A stretch of DNA of 9,848 nucleotides, taken from the NCBI GenBank assembly GCA_041485125.1, contig JBGPIT010000176.1, forward strand, positions 1 to 9,848. The letters are read 5' to 3'. Each line of letters begins with the position of its first letter. Position 1 is the stretch's first letter. This DNA comes from JBGPIT01 sp041485125 (GTDB taxonomy: Bacteria; Desulfobacterota; Binatia; UTPRO1). A model generated the notes under the pieces. The model was not told the DNA's origin. It did no database searches and worked only from the letters and a program-made list of their open reading frames with translations. Shown here piece by piece: positions 1 through 6,220 of this stretch. A program made the translations under genes and the position numbers.

Positions 1-273
1 AACGCGCGGTGGGTACGCATGCTGCCGGCCGCCATCGTTCATGGCGAGCACGAAGCAGTCGAGCGCCGGAAGCTCGGCCGCAATCGCGTCGCTGAGATCG
101 GCCGTGAAGGTCGCGATACCGCACCGCCGGGGCACGTGATTGCCGAGCATGGCGACCTTCCGGATCGCGCCGATGCCCGCCGGCTCTACGACCGCCTCGG
201 TCTCGCGCGATACGGTCGGCGCACGATCGCCACCATTACTGATCGTCGCGATGCTGCCGCGAAGGGAAATCAC
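1..273 (-). CDS. Glycosyltransferase, N-terminal part only (runs off left edge)
   Basis: The frame is open from position 273 down to position 1, so only about 91 residues are visible. They include the stretch MLGNHVPRRCGIATFTADL followed by CFVLAMND and AYPPRV. This pattern (PRRCGIATFT near the N-terminus, then VAMND and a YP.RV motif) is what I know from bacterial family-4-type glycosyltransferases, where it forms the first strand and loop of the N-terminal Rossmann domain. The donor and acceptor cannot be told from this fragment. I place the start at GTG 273-271 because it overlaps the stop of the small upstream gene as GTGA, a usual sign of translational coupling, and no good ribosome binding site is seen. 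The conserved part only begins near an internal ATG at 150, so a shorter protein is possible. The family call is from recognised motifs; the start is inference. Confidence 0.72.
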   Translation of the reverse strand, partial: MISLRGSIATISNGGDRAPTVSRETEAVVEPAGIGAIRKVAMLGNHVPRRCGIATFTADLSDAIAAELPALDCFVLAMNDGGRQHAYPPRV

Positions 274-452
274 ATCAACCCGATGCTGATCGCGAGCGAC
301 GTCGGGATCACCAGCGTGCCGTGATCCCCATGCCTCCGCACGCTCGTCGCGGGTCCGATGAGATGCGTCGGAATCCTGACTCTCATGCCGTCGACGAGGC
401 AAACCAAGCTCATACCGGTGTCGAACAACACGAGCACATCCGAGAACTCCAC
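270..452 (-). CDS. Small hypothetical protein upstream of the glycosyltransferase
   Basis: A 60-residue acidic-to-neutral soluble protein read from a GTG at 452. The middle reads CLVDGMRVRIPTHLIGP and the end GDHGTLVIPTSLAISIGLM. The GD.GTLVIP..LA...GL ending resembles a family of small uncharacterised bacterial proteins I have seen with a conserved IP..I and GTLVIP.W pattern; I cannot name a domain. No signal peptide or membrane segment is visible. It is followed by the glycosyltransferase in the same direction with a four-base GTGA overlap, so the two are probably translated together. A strong ribosome binding site lies at 469-476, which is too far from the GTG (17 bases) but well placed for an in-frame ATC at 462-464. 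That start would add four residues (I/M-E-N-S). The gene call is supported by the binding site and the coupling; the function is unknown. Confidence 0.55.
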   Translation of the reverse strand: MEFSDVLVLFDTGMSLVCLVDGMRVRIPTHLIGPATSVRRHGDHGTLVIPTSLAISIGLM

Positions 453-468
453 GGAGTTTTCGATGCAA

Positions 469-476
469 ACCTCCTT
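469..476 (-). promoter_or_regulatory. Strong Shine-Dalgarno AAGGAGGT that decides the small gene's start
   Basis: Read on the minus strand, AAGGAGGT is followed after four bases (TTGC) by ATC at 464-462, in frame with the small hypothetical gene, and only after 16 more bases by the conventional GTG at 452. No ATG, GTG or TTG lies in frame at normal spacing. Either the gene starts at ATC, or the start has mutated from ATG, or translation begins at the distant GTG. Confidence 0.6.
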
Positions 477-501
477 TTTGTCGATGGGCTCGGAGAAAGG
501 C

Positions 502-521
502 AGCGGCGCGAGAGCGCCGCT
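502..521. repeat. Perfect 8-bp inverted repeat with GAGA loop
   Basis: AGCGGCGC, GAGA, GCGCCGCT. On the plus strand the loop is of the GNRA type. It lies between the end of the TIGR03118 gene and the small gene. On the minus strand it is followed only by a short T-poor stretch (GCCTTTCTCC), so it may weakly end transcription from the TIGR03118 gene or sit in the leader of the small gene. Role not settled. Confidence 0.4.
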
Positions 522-579
522 CTAGGGTCCGTGCGTGGGAGCCGTGCGCGGGCGAACCACAGAGCTGAAGCTGTCGAGT

Positions 580-608
580 ACAATATGCCCTCGACATCCG
601 GCGCACAA
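580..608 (-). promoter_or_regulatory. Weak candidate promoter for the small gene and glycosyltransferase
   Basis: On the minus strand TTGTGC (608-603) and TATTGT (585-580) are separated by 17 bases. Each box matches the sigma-70 consensus only in part. It would give a leader of about 110 bases holding the hairpin at 502-521. Suggestive only. Confidence 0.2.
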
Positions 609-653
609 CTAACGCGATTTTGCCGGAGCCGCCCGGCCGAGGATCGAGCGGGT

Positions 654-1679
654 CTAGTGGAAGGCCTCGACCTTGCCGAAGGCGCCGTTCGCCTCGTCGT
701 TGGGACCGGCGGCGAAGTAGAGGACGTTTTTCGAACCCGACCCCTCGTCGTTGCCGAAGCCGATGCCCCACAGTCCGGGAATGGCGAGCGCGCGGCCGCG
801 GCCACCTTTTTCCTCGAGACGCACGTGGTGATGGTACTTGCCGCGCGAGTCGGAGCAGAAGGCGTGGATCTTGCCGTCGCCGAAGTCGCCGACGAGAAGA
901 CAGTTGCTGACCTTGCCGAAATCCGCCGGCGCCTGCGCGATGCCCCACGGCGAGTTCAGATGGTCGCGCGACGCGACCTTCGCGACGAGATTGCCGTTGG
1001 TGTCGAACTCACGGACGAAGCCGTGGTTCTTGCCGGCGAGATCGTCGTGGCCCTTTTTCTTGGCATAGGTGACGAAGATCGAGTCGCCGATCACCTGGAT
1101 GCCGAATGGACAGTACGCCCGCGCGATGCTGTCGTCCTTGAAGTCACCCGGCGTATCGAATTCCGTGAACGTGCCGTCCAACGCTTCGACGTGACACGAG
1201 TCGAAATCGGTCGTGTAGAGCGTGTCGCCGTGGATCGCGAGGCCCTTGTAGATGGAGCCCTTGTCGGTGTGCATGACGATCGCGTTCGCGTTCACGTTGG
1301 GATTCCACGCCGAGATGGTGCCGTTTTCGCTCGCCCAGATGAAGCGCGCGGGATTGCCCGGCGTGAGCTCGAACGCGCTCCCGGCGTTGCTCACGATTCC
1401 CGTCGGCGCGCCCGGCACGGTCACCTCGAGCGGGACCTTCGTGCCGTCGCCCATGTACACGGTCGCTGAGCCGGTACCGTTGTTGGCGACCCACCAGGCG
1501 CTCGTCGCACTGGCGGCAATGCCCCAGGCGTTCACCAACTTCGCGTCGACGACGGGCGCCGTGCCGGACTGGTTCGAGACGAGAACGGTGGAGCGGTAGC
1601 TGTTCTTGTCGGCGCGAGCGACGGCGACCGACGCGCACAGTACGACCGCGACCAACAAAAGCGATGTTCCAAGCCGCAT
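654..1679 (-). CDS. TIGR03118 family secreted protein
   Basis: A 341-residue protein with a clear signal peptide (about residues 1-23, hydrophobic core LLLVAVVLCASVAVA, then ARA before DKNSY). The mature part has repeated W-G-I elements: LVNAWGIA near residue 48, NSPWGIAQAP near 243 and GLWGIGFG near 302, plus KGLAIHGDTLYTTDF near 145 and LLVGDFGDGKI near 261. These fit the TIGR03118 family, secreted proteins of unknown role that look like a beta-propeller. Family members often end with a PEP-CTERM sorting tail; this one ends at KVEAFH with none, so release to the periplasm or outside is more likely than anchoring. Start chosen at ATG 1679 because AGGAGGG lies seven to eight bases upstream and the signal peptide begins there. 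It is divergent from the VOC gene across a 154-base gap and stands alone. Confidence 0.85.
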   Translation of the reverse strand: MRLGTSLLLVAVVLCASVAVARADKNSYRSTVLVSNQSGTAPVVDAKLVNAWGIAASATSAWWVANNGTGSATVYMGDGTKVPLEVTVPGAPTGIVSNAGSAFELTPGNPARFIWASENGTISAWNPNVNANAIVMHTDKGSIYKGLAIHGDTLYTTDFDSCHVEALDGTFTEFDTPGDFKDDSIARAYCPFGIQVIGDSIFVTYAKKKGHDDLAGKNHGFVREFDTNGNLVAKVASRDHLNSPWGIAQAPADFGKVSNCLLVGDFGDGKIHAFCSDSRGKYHHHVRLEEKGGRGRALAIPGLWGIGFGNDEGSGSKNVLYFAAGPNDEANGAFGKVEAFH

Positions 1680-1720
1680 GGGGTGCCCTCCTATGGCTGG
1701 GTGCTGAGCGAGACGCGGGC

Positions 1721-1741
1721 AACGCGTCGACCGAACGCGTT
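1721..1741. repeat. Paired ACGCGT palindromes in a divergent intergenic region
   Basis: AACGCGT occurs at 1721-1727 and again at 1734-1740, so AACGCG and CGCGTT also form an inverted repeat around a nine-base centre. It lies 42 bases upstream of the TIGR03118 start and 93 bases upstream of the VOC start. It could be an operator for either gene, but short CG-rich words recur by chance in this DNA. I see no convincing promoter boxes in the gap. Confidence 0.25.
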
Positions 1742-1833
1742 CTCTCAGGCCGGTTCCATCGAGTCAACGCGGGTCGCCGCCGGACTGCGCGCCGCCTCGT
1801 TGACTCGACTCTCCACCCTGGCAGAACGGACGC

Positions 1834-2343
1834 ATGGCCCTCGAGCTGAACGGCATCGCGCACATCCAACTCACGGTGAACGACCCGGCGCGCTGTCTCC
1901 CGTTCTGGGAGCGGCTCTGCCACTTCGTCGGCATGCAGACGCTCATCCGCGGCGAGGACGTCGTCTACTGCATCGGCAGCCGCACCGGCATTCTCGTACG
2001 CGGCGCGCCGCGCGGTCGCGATGGCGGGGCGTTCCATCAAGACCGCGCCGGGCTCCATCACTTCTGCTTCCGCGCGCGCAGCCGCGACGACGTCGACGCG
2101 GTCCATCGCTTCCTCGCCGACGAGCTCGACGCCCGCATCATCCATCCGCCCGAGGAAGGCTCGCAGTTCGCGCCCGGGTACTACTCGGTTCTGTTCGAGG
2201 ACCCCGACGGGATCCGCGTCGAGGTGAACCACGTGCCGGGTAAGGGTCATCTCGGCCCCGGCGGCCGACTCGGTCCCGACGGTGAGGGCGCGGCGGACCA
2301 ATACGGCAGCGACGGCGTGAAAGGCGGCACCCAAGACCGCTGA
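1834..2343 (+). CDS. VOC family protein (glyoxalase/dioxygenase fold)
   Basis: A 169-residue single-module vicinal oxygen chelate protein. It opens with LNGIAHIQLTVNDPARCLPFW, whose H10 sits where the first metal ligand lies. GLHHFCFRA (H74/H75) gives the second, and FEDPDGIRVEVNH (E130) is the standard VOC closing motif with the third. The superfamily includes glyoxalase I, extradiol dioxygenases, epimerases and antibiotic-resistance proteins; the substrate cannot be read from sequence. No signal peptide, so cytoplasmic. The last 35 residues are a glycine-rich tail (HLGPGGRLGPDGEG) beyond the usual fold, of unknown use. The start at ATG 1834 has a weak ribosome binding site, but the fold begins directly after it. 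It is followed by the CmcJ-like gene 15 bases on, whose binding site overlaps this gene's stop, so they form one transcription unit. Confidence 0.85.
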   Translation: MALELNGIAHIQLTVNDPARCLPFWERLCHFVGMQTLIRGEDVVYCIGSRTGILVRGAPRGRDGGAFHQDRAGLHHFCFRARSRDDVDAVHRFLADELDARIIHPPEEGSQFAPGYYSVLFEDPDGIRVEVNHVPGKGHLGPGGRLGPDGEGAADQYGSDGVKGGTQDR

Positions 2344-2358
2344 GGGAGGCATCACCCG

Positions 2359-3168
2359 ATGATCGAATCGACGCTCAGCTATCTCGCCGACATGCCGGAG
2401 AAGCCGTTCTTCTACCTCTACGACCCGCCCGCCGGCGCGCCATGGCGCAACACCAAAGGCGACCGCCGGCGCGTCGCGATCCACGATGCGCGCGATCTCG
2501 AGAGCCGCCCGTCGCTCGACGAGGAAGGCTTCGTGCTCGCCCGACACCAGACGTCGGTGCGGGACCTCTACGACCGGAGCGCCGTCGTCGAGCGCTACTA
2601 CCGGGAAATGGAGCGGCTCGTGGCCGAGATCACCGGCGCCGTACGCATCGTCGCGTTCGACCACAACGTGCGCTGCGCGACGATGGCCGACCAGCGCGAG
2701 AACGGCGCCCAGCCGCCGGTCCGCTACACCCACAACGACTACACCGAGGGCTCCGGTCCGCAGCGCGTGCGCGATCTCTTTCCCGCCGACGAGGCCGAGC
2801 GGCTGCTGCGCAATCGCTTCGCCGTGATCAACGTCTGGAAGCCGATCCGCGGTCGCGTGGAAGAGTCGCCGCTCGCGGTGTGCCATGCACGGACGATCCG
2901 GATGGAGGACTTCGTCTCGACCGATCTTCGCTACCCGGACCGACTCGGCGAGATCTACTCGCTCCGGTTCAGCCCCGCCCACCGCTGGTTCTACTACTCA
3001 CACATGACCGCGGACGAGGCGATGCTGCTCAAGTGCTACGACTCCGATCCCGGCCGCGCGCGTTTCACCGCGCACTCCGCCTTCGACGACCCGACGAGCC
3101 CGCCCGACGCACGGCCGCGCGAGTCGATCGAGGTACGGACGCTGGCGTTCTTCGCGTCCGCGGCGTGA
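2359..3168 (+). CDS. CmcJ/NvfI family oxidoreductase (putative non-haem iron enzyme)
   Basis: A 269-residue cytoplasmic protein. Family marks in order: EGFVLARHQTSVRDLYD (about 56-72), IVAFDHNVRC (97-106), VRYTHNDYTEGSGPQRV (121-137), FAVINVWKPI (154-163), SPLAVCHA (170-177), HRWFYYSHMTADEAMLLKCYDS (208-229), ARFTAHSAFDDP (234-245). This is the family of CmcJ (cephamycin 7-methoxylation, working with CmcI), fungal NvfI endoperoxidase and GA4-desaturase-like proteins. H125 and D127 form an HxD pair, and H215 or H239 is a likely third iron ligand; that assignment is inference. Start at ATG 2359 with AGGGAGG at 2343-2349, nine bases upstream and overlapping the VOC stop, which argues for coupled translation. 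The substrate is unknown; no antibiotic or toxin cluster is visible nearby. The 3' end meets a hairpin shared with the convergent DUF2127 gene. Confidence 0.82.
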   Translation: MIESTLSYLADMPEKPFFYLYDPPAGAPWRNTKGDRRRVAIHDARDLESRPSLDEEGFVLARHQTSVRDLYDRSAVVERYYREMERLVAEITGAVRIVAFDHNVRCATMADQRENGAQPPVRYTHNDYTEGSGPQRVRDLFPADEAERLLRNRFAVINVWKPIRGRVEESPLAVCHARTIRMEDFVSTDLRYPDRLGEIYSLRFSPAHRWFYYSHMTADEAMLLKCYDSDPGRARFTAHSAFDDPTSPPDARPRESIEVRTLAFFASAA

Positions 3169-3177
3169 CACCTGCCG

Positions 3178-3202
3178 CGCGACGCGCTCATGCCGCGTCG
3201 CG
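3178..3202. terminator. Hairpin between convergent genes, possible two-way terminator
   Basis: CGCGACGCG (3178-3186) and CGCGTCGCG (3194-3202) form a perfect nine-base stem with a seven-base loop. It starts ten bases after the CmcJ-like stop and covers the last codons of the DUF2127 gene, whose stop is at 3188-3190. There is no T tract on either side, so a classical intrinsic terminator is not shown; in GC-rich genomes such stems still often lie at convergent ends. Confidence 0.4.
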
Positions 3203-3694
3203 GGCGACGAGCTGCTTGCGGTAGGCGATCAAGATCGTCAGCACGCTGGCGTTCAGCGCGACGAAGAGCAGTCCCGGCAGCGAGAAGTGCCGCGCCGAGT
3301 GCACGACGTCGACGGGCAGCAACAGAATCACCACCGCGAGCAGGAGATAGAAGCCCCAGGCACGGTGCTTCAGTAAGCCGATCGCGCTCACGATCTTGAT
3401 CGTGCCGAGCGCGAGGAGGCTGAGCGCGAACATCCGCTTGTTCGAGACCACGGAGCGGAGGGCGTGCTCGACGAACACGACCGCGACGTCGCTTTGCAGA
3501 AAGCGACGGTCCTCGCGCGCGACCGCGCTCACCGCGTCCTGCAGCCCCGCCACGGAGAGCCCGAGCAGGAAGGCCCCGACGACGACCTCGACGCCGCCGG
3601 TCACGAGCTTCACGATCACGACGAAAAGCCGGAACCGCTCGGCACGCGTCCGGCGGGTCCGGCTACTGGATCGTCGTCTATGAGAATCGGGCAT
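3188..3694 (-). CDS. DUF2127 family integral membrane protein
   Basis: A 168-residue protein with a strongly basic N-terminus (HRRRSSSRTRRTRAER) followed by four hydrophobic segments at about residues 22-48, 87-107, 112-133 and 138-158. The layout and phrases such as KLVTGGVEVVVGAFLL, LGTIKIVSAIGLLKHRAWGF and YLLLAVVILLLPVDVV fit DUF2127, a small inner-membrane family of unknown function. The basic head predicts a cytoplasmic N-terminus. ATG 3694 is used because no other in-frame start precedes the first membrane segment, but no Shine-Dalgarno is present and a hairpin (3698-3718) lies directly upstream. It follows the lipoprotein gene in the same direction after a 42-base gap and may be read with it. 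Confidence 0.8.
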   Translation of the reverse strand: MPDSHRRRSSSRTRRTRAERFRLFVVIVKLVTGGVEVVVGAFLLGLSVAGLQDAVSAVAREDRRFLQSDVAVVFVEHALRSVVSNKRMFALSLLALGTIKIVSAIGLLKHRAWGFYLLLAVVILLLPVDVVHSARHFSLPGLLFVALNASVLTILIAYRKQLVARDAA

Positions 3695-3697
3695 GAT

Positions 3698-3718
3698 GCG
3701 TCGCGCGCGCAGCGACGC
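3698..3718. repeat. Inverted repeat just upstream of the DUF2127 start
   Basis: GCGTCGC (3698-3704) and GCGACGC (3712-3718), seven-base stem and seven-base loop. On the minus strand it lies between the lipoprotein stop and the DUF2127 ATG, where a ribosome binding site would be expected. It may end some lipoprotein transcripts or limit DUF2127 translation; no T tract is seen. Confidence 0.35.
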
Positions 3719-3736
3719 GGAGGAAACTAGCGCGTC

Positions 3737-3937
3737 TTAGTACGTTCGCTCGACGGTCGTCTCTCGATGCACGACGTCCGCTTGCGGAACGGTCTCGACC
3801 GAGCTGCTGCGCTCGACCGTGGTCTTGGACGCGGTCGGAACCTCGCGCACCGTTTCCTTGCGGCTCACGAAGCAACCTGTGGCCGCAGTCGACGTGAGCA
3901 GCACCAGCCCGAGTCCGATGTTCGCCATCTTTCGCAT
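3737..3937 (-). CDS. Small putative lipoprotein with Thr/Val/Glu-rich tail
   Basis: A 66-residue protein. Residues 1-21 (MRKMANIGLGLVLLTSTAATG) form a lipoprotein signal with basic head and hydrophobic core, ending at C22 in the context AATGCF. The -3 residue is Ala rather than the usual Leu, so the lipobox is imperfect. The mature part is short and polar with a repeated TTVER element (TTVERSSSVETV near 39-50 and ETTVERTY at the end). I know no function; similar short lipoproteins with VPTxxTTVE-type tails are often left as hypothetical. Start at ATG 3937 is supported by GGGAGGT seven bases upstream. It lies 152 bases downstream of the lysyl oxidase-like gene in the same direction; with that gap and its own strong binding site it may have its own promoter, though I find no clear boxes. 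Confidence 0.7.
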   Translation of the reverse strand: MRKMANIGLGLVLLTSTAATGCFVSRKETVREVPTASKTTVERSSSVETVPQADVVHRETTVERTY

Positions 3938-4089
3938 ACGTGACCTCCCGAAACCGTGATTGGTTTCCGAATCCTCGTTGCAGATGGCGTGCCAGCGCAA
4001 CGTGCTGAACTGCAAGGCCGGCGCGGCGCTTCCAGAAGCGAATGTTACAAAGGTCGGGTAATTCGCGTGCCCGTCATCAGGTGCGACGA

Positions 4090-5904
4090 TCAGTGCGCCA
4101 GCTTCGCGCTGTAGTGTGAGGCGTCGTTGCGCGTCGCGCTCGGGAAGCGCGATTGCCAGCACACCGGCCCGAGGTTCCGCTTGAGACGCACCGTCACCGG
4201 CCCGCTCATGCCGAGCGGAGGGAGCGCGAGGCTCGTGCCTTTGCCCTTCACGGTGATGCGCGCGCGGCCGGCGGCGCCGGCGGTGCCCGCGAGACTCGTG
4301 AGGCCGTCGGGGGCGGCGCCCTGGTCTTTGTACTTGATCGACGTCGACGACGCGCTCCAGCACGGCTTCGTGCCGCACGTGCCGCCGGCGGGCGCCGTCG
4401 CGCTCAGCTTCAGGCCGGTTTGGTCGTAGACGCACAGCGTGAGGTCGGTCACCGTTTGCGGCGAGCCGAAGTCGAGGAGCGCCACCGGGCGGCTGCTCCT
4501 CCATCGCCATGCGACGGCGTCGCGGCTCGGATCGGCGGCGCTCTTCGTGAGCGTGACCGACGCCGACTTCGGCACCTCGAGCTCACACTGGGCATGCGCG
4601 GGCGGAACGCAACCGAAGGGCGGCTCGCAGGTGAGACACGGATCGCAGCTCACCGTGCCGCCGGTGCAGGTGCCGCTCTGGCAGGAGCCGCCGACGATGC
4701 ACGCATGCGGATCGTCGCAGCTGGTGCCGTTCGGCGCTTGCGTCTGGCAGCTCGACGAGCAGCAATCGCCGTCGGACGCGTTGCCGTCGTCGCACTGCTC
4801 GCCGGGATCGAGCATCCCGTTGCCGCATGTGGTGCAGACCTCGAGACCCCAGCCCTGGAGCGTCCCGGCGTCGTTCGCGGCGGTGTCGGCGACGTGCAGC
4901 GTCCACGTGCCGGCCGCCGGCTCGCCGGCAAACGCCGCCAGCGGGTTCGACGGCTGGTGCAGGCCGCCGTCGGTCGGCGGGCACTGGATCGCCGATGTCG
5001 CCTCGTCGGCGAGATCGAGTTGGAAGTCGTCGCTGTCGCCACATACGCCGTCCATCACCGCGACCTGGGTGCCGCTCGGGCTCGAGAGCGTGAACGCGAG
5101 ATCGCCGATGTAGGTGTGCGTGCCGCGCAAGTCGACGATGCGAAGGCGCTCGATCGTGCCCGCGCGCGGATCGTTCAGCGTCGACGTGATCTGGCCGAGG
5201 TCGGGAATCGCCTTCGGCAGATCGGCGGCCGTGTAGACCGGACACGTCGTCGGCGGGGGCGGCGGCGGCAGGCCGATGTGCAGCGGCGCGGTCGCGACGT
5301 TGTTTCCCTCGTCCGCCTCCGCGATCACCCCGTCGGGATCCTGCGTCACGCGCAACGTGTAGTCGCCGTCGGGAAGGTTCGCATCGGTGACGTCGACGTA
5401 CTGGCACGGCAAGCCGACGGAGTAGATGTCGCTGCAGCCGACGCTGATGCCCTGATTGCCGCAATCGTATTTCGGGTGCGCGCACGAGAAATCCTCGAGA
5501 CAGAAGCCCTGCTTCCGCCCGGTGACGACGACCACACCGTTGCCGTCGACGATCTCCGCCTTCGCGAAGCTGTCGAAGTGGGGATGCCCGTGGGCTTCGC
5601 TGCAGATGAAGAGTGGATTGGCGCAGGGCGCGCCCGGATGCGTCGCGCAGTCTGGACACCCGGGATCGCCCATGAAGAGATCGTCGGGACCGAGGCTGTG
5701 GGTGATGGTCGAGAAATTCACCAGCACGCGGCCGGTCTCGGCGCCGGCACAGCCCTCGACGACGTCACCCGGATCGACGGTGGCGTCGTACTCGACGCCC
5801 ACGTCGGCAATCTCGGGCGAGATGTCGGGGAGTGCCGCCGCGAGGCGCGCGGTGGCGAGAATCAGAGCCAGCGCCGTCCAGCAGGCCGTGTCGAGTCTTC
5901 GCAT
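4090..5904 (-). CDS. Secreted lysyl oxidase-type protein with P-domain and cysteine repeat
   Basis: 604 residues, modular. Signal peptide about 1-24. Lysyl oxidase-type domain about 27-210: HGHPH (H105, H107, H109) matches the copper HxHxH; GRKQGFCLEDFSC places K131 at the cofactor lysine (human K320); CSDIYSVGLPCQYVDVTD places Y161 at the partner tyrosine (human Y355), so both residues of the lysine tyrosylquinone appear kept. A proline linker (212-218) leads to a proprotein-convertase-like P domain about 221-357 (IPDLG, YIGDLAFTLSSPSGT, GTWTLHVADTAANDAGTLQGW). Next a cysteine repeat at about 360-387 (CGNGMLDPGEQCDDGN), further cysteine pairs to 440, and a C-terminal module about 445-604 ending in a CW..RF..ATRN pattern that I recall from Deltaproteobacteria-like secreted proteins. 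Start ATG 5904 has GAGGGAG nearby and begins the signal peptide; the longer frame upstream lacks such support. Substrate unknown; amine oxidation of lysines is the family role. Confidence 0.85.
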   Translation of the reverse strand: MRRLDTACWTALALILATARLAAALPDISPEIADVGVEYDATVDPGDVVEGCAGAETGRVLVNFSTITHSLGPDDLFMGDPGCPDCATHPGAPCANPLFICSEAHGHPHFDSFAKAEIVDGNGVVVVTGRKQGFCLEDFSCAHPKYDCGNQGISVGCSDIYSVGLPCQYVDVTDANLPDGDYTLRVTQDPDGVIAEADEGNNVATAPLHIGLPPPPPPTTCPVYTAADLPKAIPDLGQITSTLNDPRAGTIERLRIVDLRGTHTYIGDLAFTLSSPSGTQVAVMDGVCGDSDDFQLDLADEATSAIQCPPTDGGLHQPSNPLAAFAGEPAAGTWTLHVADTAANDAGTLQGWGLEVCTTCGNGMLDPGEQCDDGNASDGDCCSSSCQTQAPNGTSCDDPHACIVGGSCQSGTCTGGTVSCDPCLTCEPPFGCVPPAHAQCELEVPKSASVTLTKSAADPSRDAVAWRWRSSRPVALLDFGSPQTVTDLTLCVYDQTGLKLSATAPAGGTCGTKPCWSASSTSIKYKDQGAAPDGLTSLAGTAGAAGRARITVKGKGTSLALPPLGMSGPVTVRLKRNLGPVCWQSRFPSATRNDASHYSAKLAH

Positions 5905-6046
5905 TGCCGTCTCCCTCGTTCGCCGTTCGACCCGCGCGGGCGCGAACAGATACCAGCTCCCGAGGCTCCTCGTCCATGAAAGCGCGCGACACCGTTCCCA
6001 GGGTTGGCCGAATATTCTGCTAGCTATCTGAGAAACCTGACAGCTT

Positions 6047-6074
6047 TGGACGGGCTGCCACAACGTCCGTCCAA
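6047..6074. promoter_or_regulatory. Perfect 8-bp inverted repeat upstream of the PadR remnant
   Basis: TTGGACGG (6047-6054) and CCGTCCAA (6067-6074) with a 12-base centre; a G-T and a C-G pair could extend the stem to ten. It lies 41 bases before the PadR start in the 211-base gap divergent from the lysyl oxidase-like gene. It could be an operator of the former PadR regulator or another dimeric repressor, or a leader hairpin. It does not show the ATGT-N8-ACAT form known for some PadR operators. Confidence 0.35.
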
Positions 6075-6115
6075 CCCGACCTGCGACACCCTCGTCGTCG
6101 AATCGGAGGACGCGC

Positions 6116-6220
6116 ATGTCCATCAAGTACGCGGTGCTTGGTTTGGTCGCCGAGGAGCCAAGTCACGGCTATGCGATACGCGCCGCCCTCGACGAGGTAT
6201 TGTCAAAAGTTGTGGATCGC
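6116..6220 (+). pseudogene. PadR family transcriptional regulator, N-terminal remnant
   Basis: The frame begins MSIKYAVLGLVAEEPSHGYAIRAALDE, which matches the first helix and start of the winged helix of PadR-type repressors (MSIK.AVLGLLAE.P.HGY). A good ribosome binding site (GGAGG, about seven bases before the ATG) remains. After about residue 28 the PadR pattern stops: the expected recognition region (a Y..L..LE..G-type stretch) is absent and the reading frame runs on through unrelated DNA to 6541, across the toxin remnant in another frame. The regulator is therefore truncated and cannot fold as a full DNA-binding dimer. The end given is approximate. PadR proteins often control neighbouring genes in response to small molecules; whether this one served the lysyl oxidase-like gene is unknown. 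Confidence 0.65.

Noticed and set aside
19..324. 101-residue plus-strand open frame at the left edge
   Set aside because: Antisense to the glycosyltransferase fragment, which has recognised motifs.
321..1469. 382-residue plus-strand open frame
   Set aside because: It is antisense to the TIGR03118 gene, which has a signal peptide and ribosome binding site; the composition is typical of a shadow frame.
1144..2982. 612-residue minus-strand open frame crossing the VOC, CmcJ-like and TIGR03118 genes
   Set aside because: It is antisense to three well supported genes, is Arg/Ala/Val-rich without any domain, and arises from high third-position GC.
4153..5979. 608-residue plus-strand open frame
   Set aside because: It is antisense to the lysyl oxidase-like gene and made almost only of Arg, Ala, Gly and Val.
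5905..6126. N-terminal extension of the lysyl oxidase-like protein by 74 residues
   Set aside because: It would put the signal peptide inside the protein; the ATG at 5904 has a ribosome binding site and starts the signal peptide directly.
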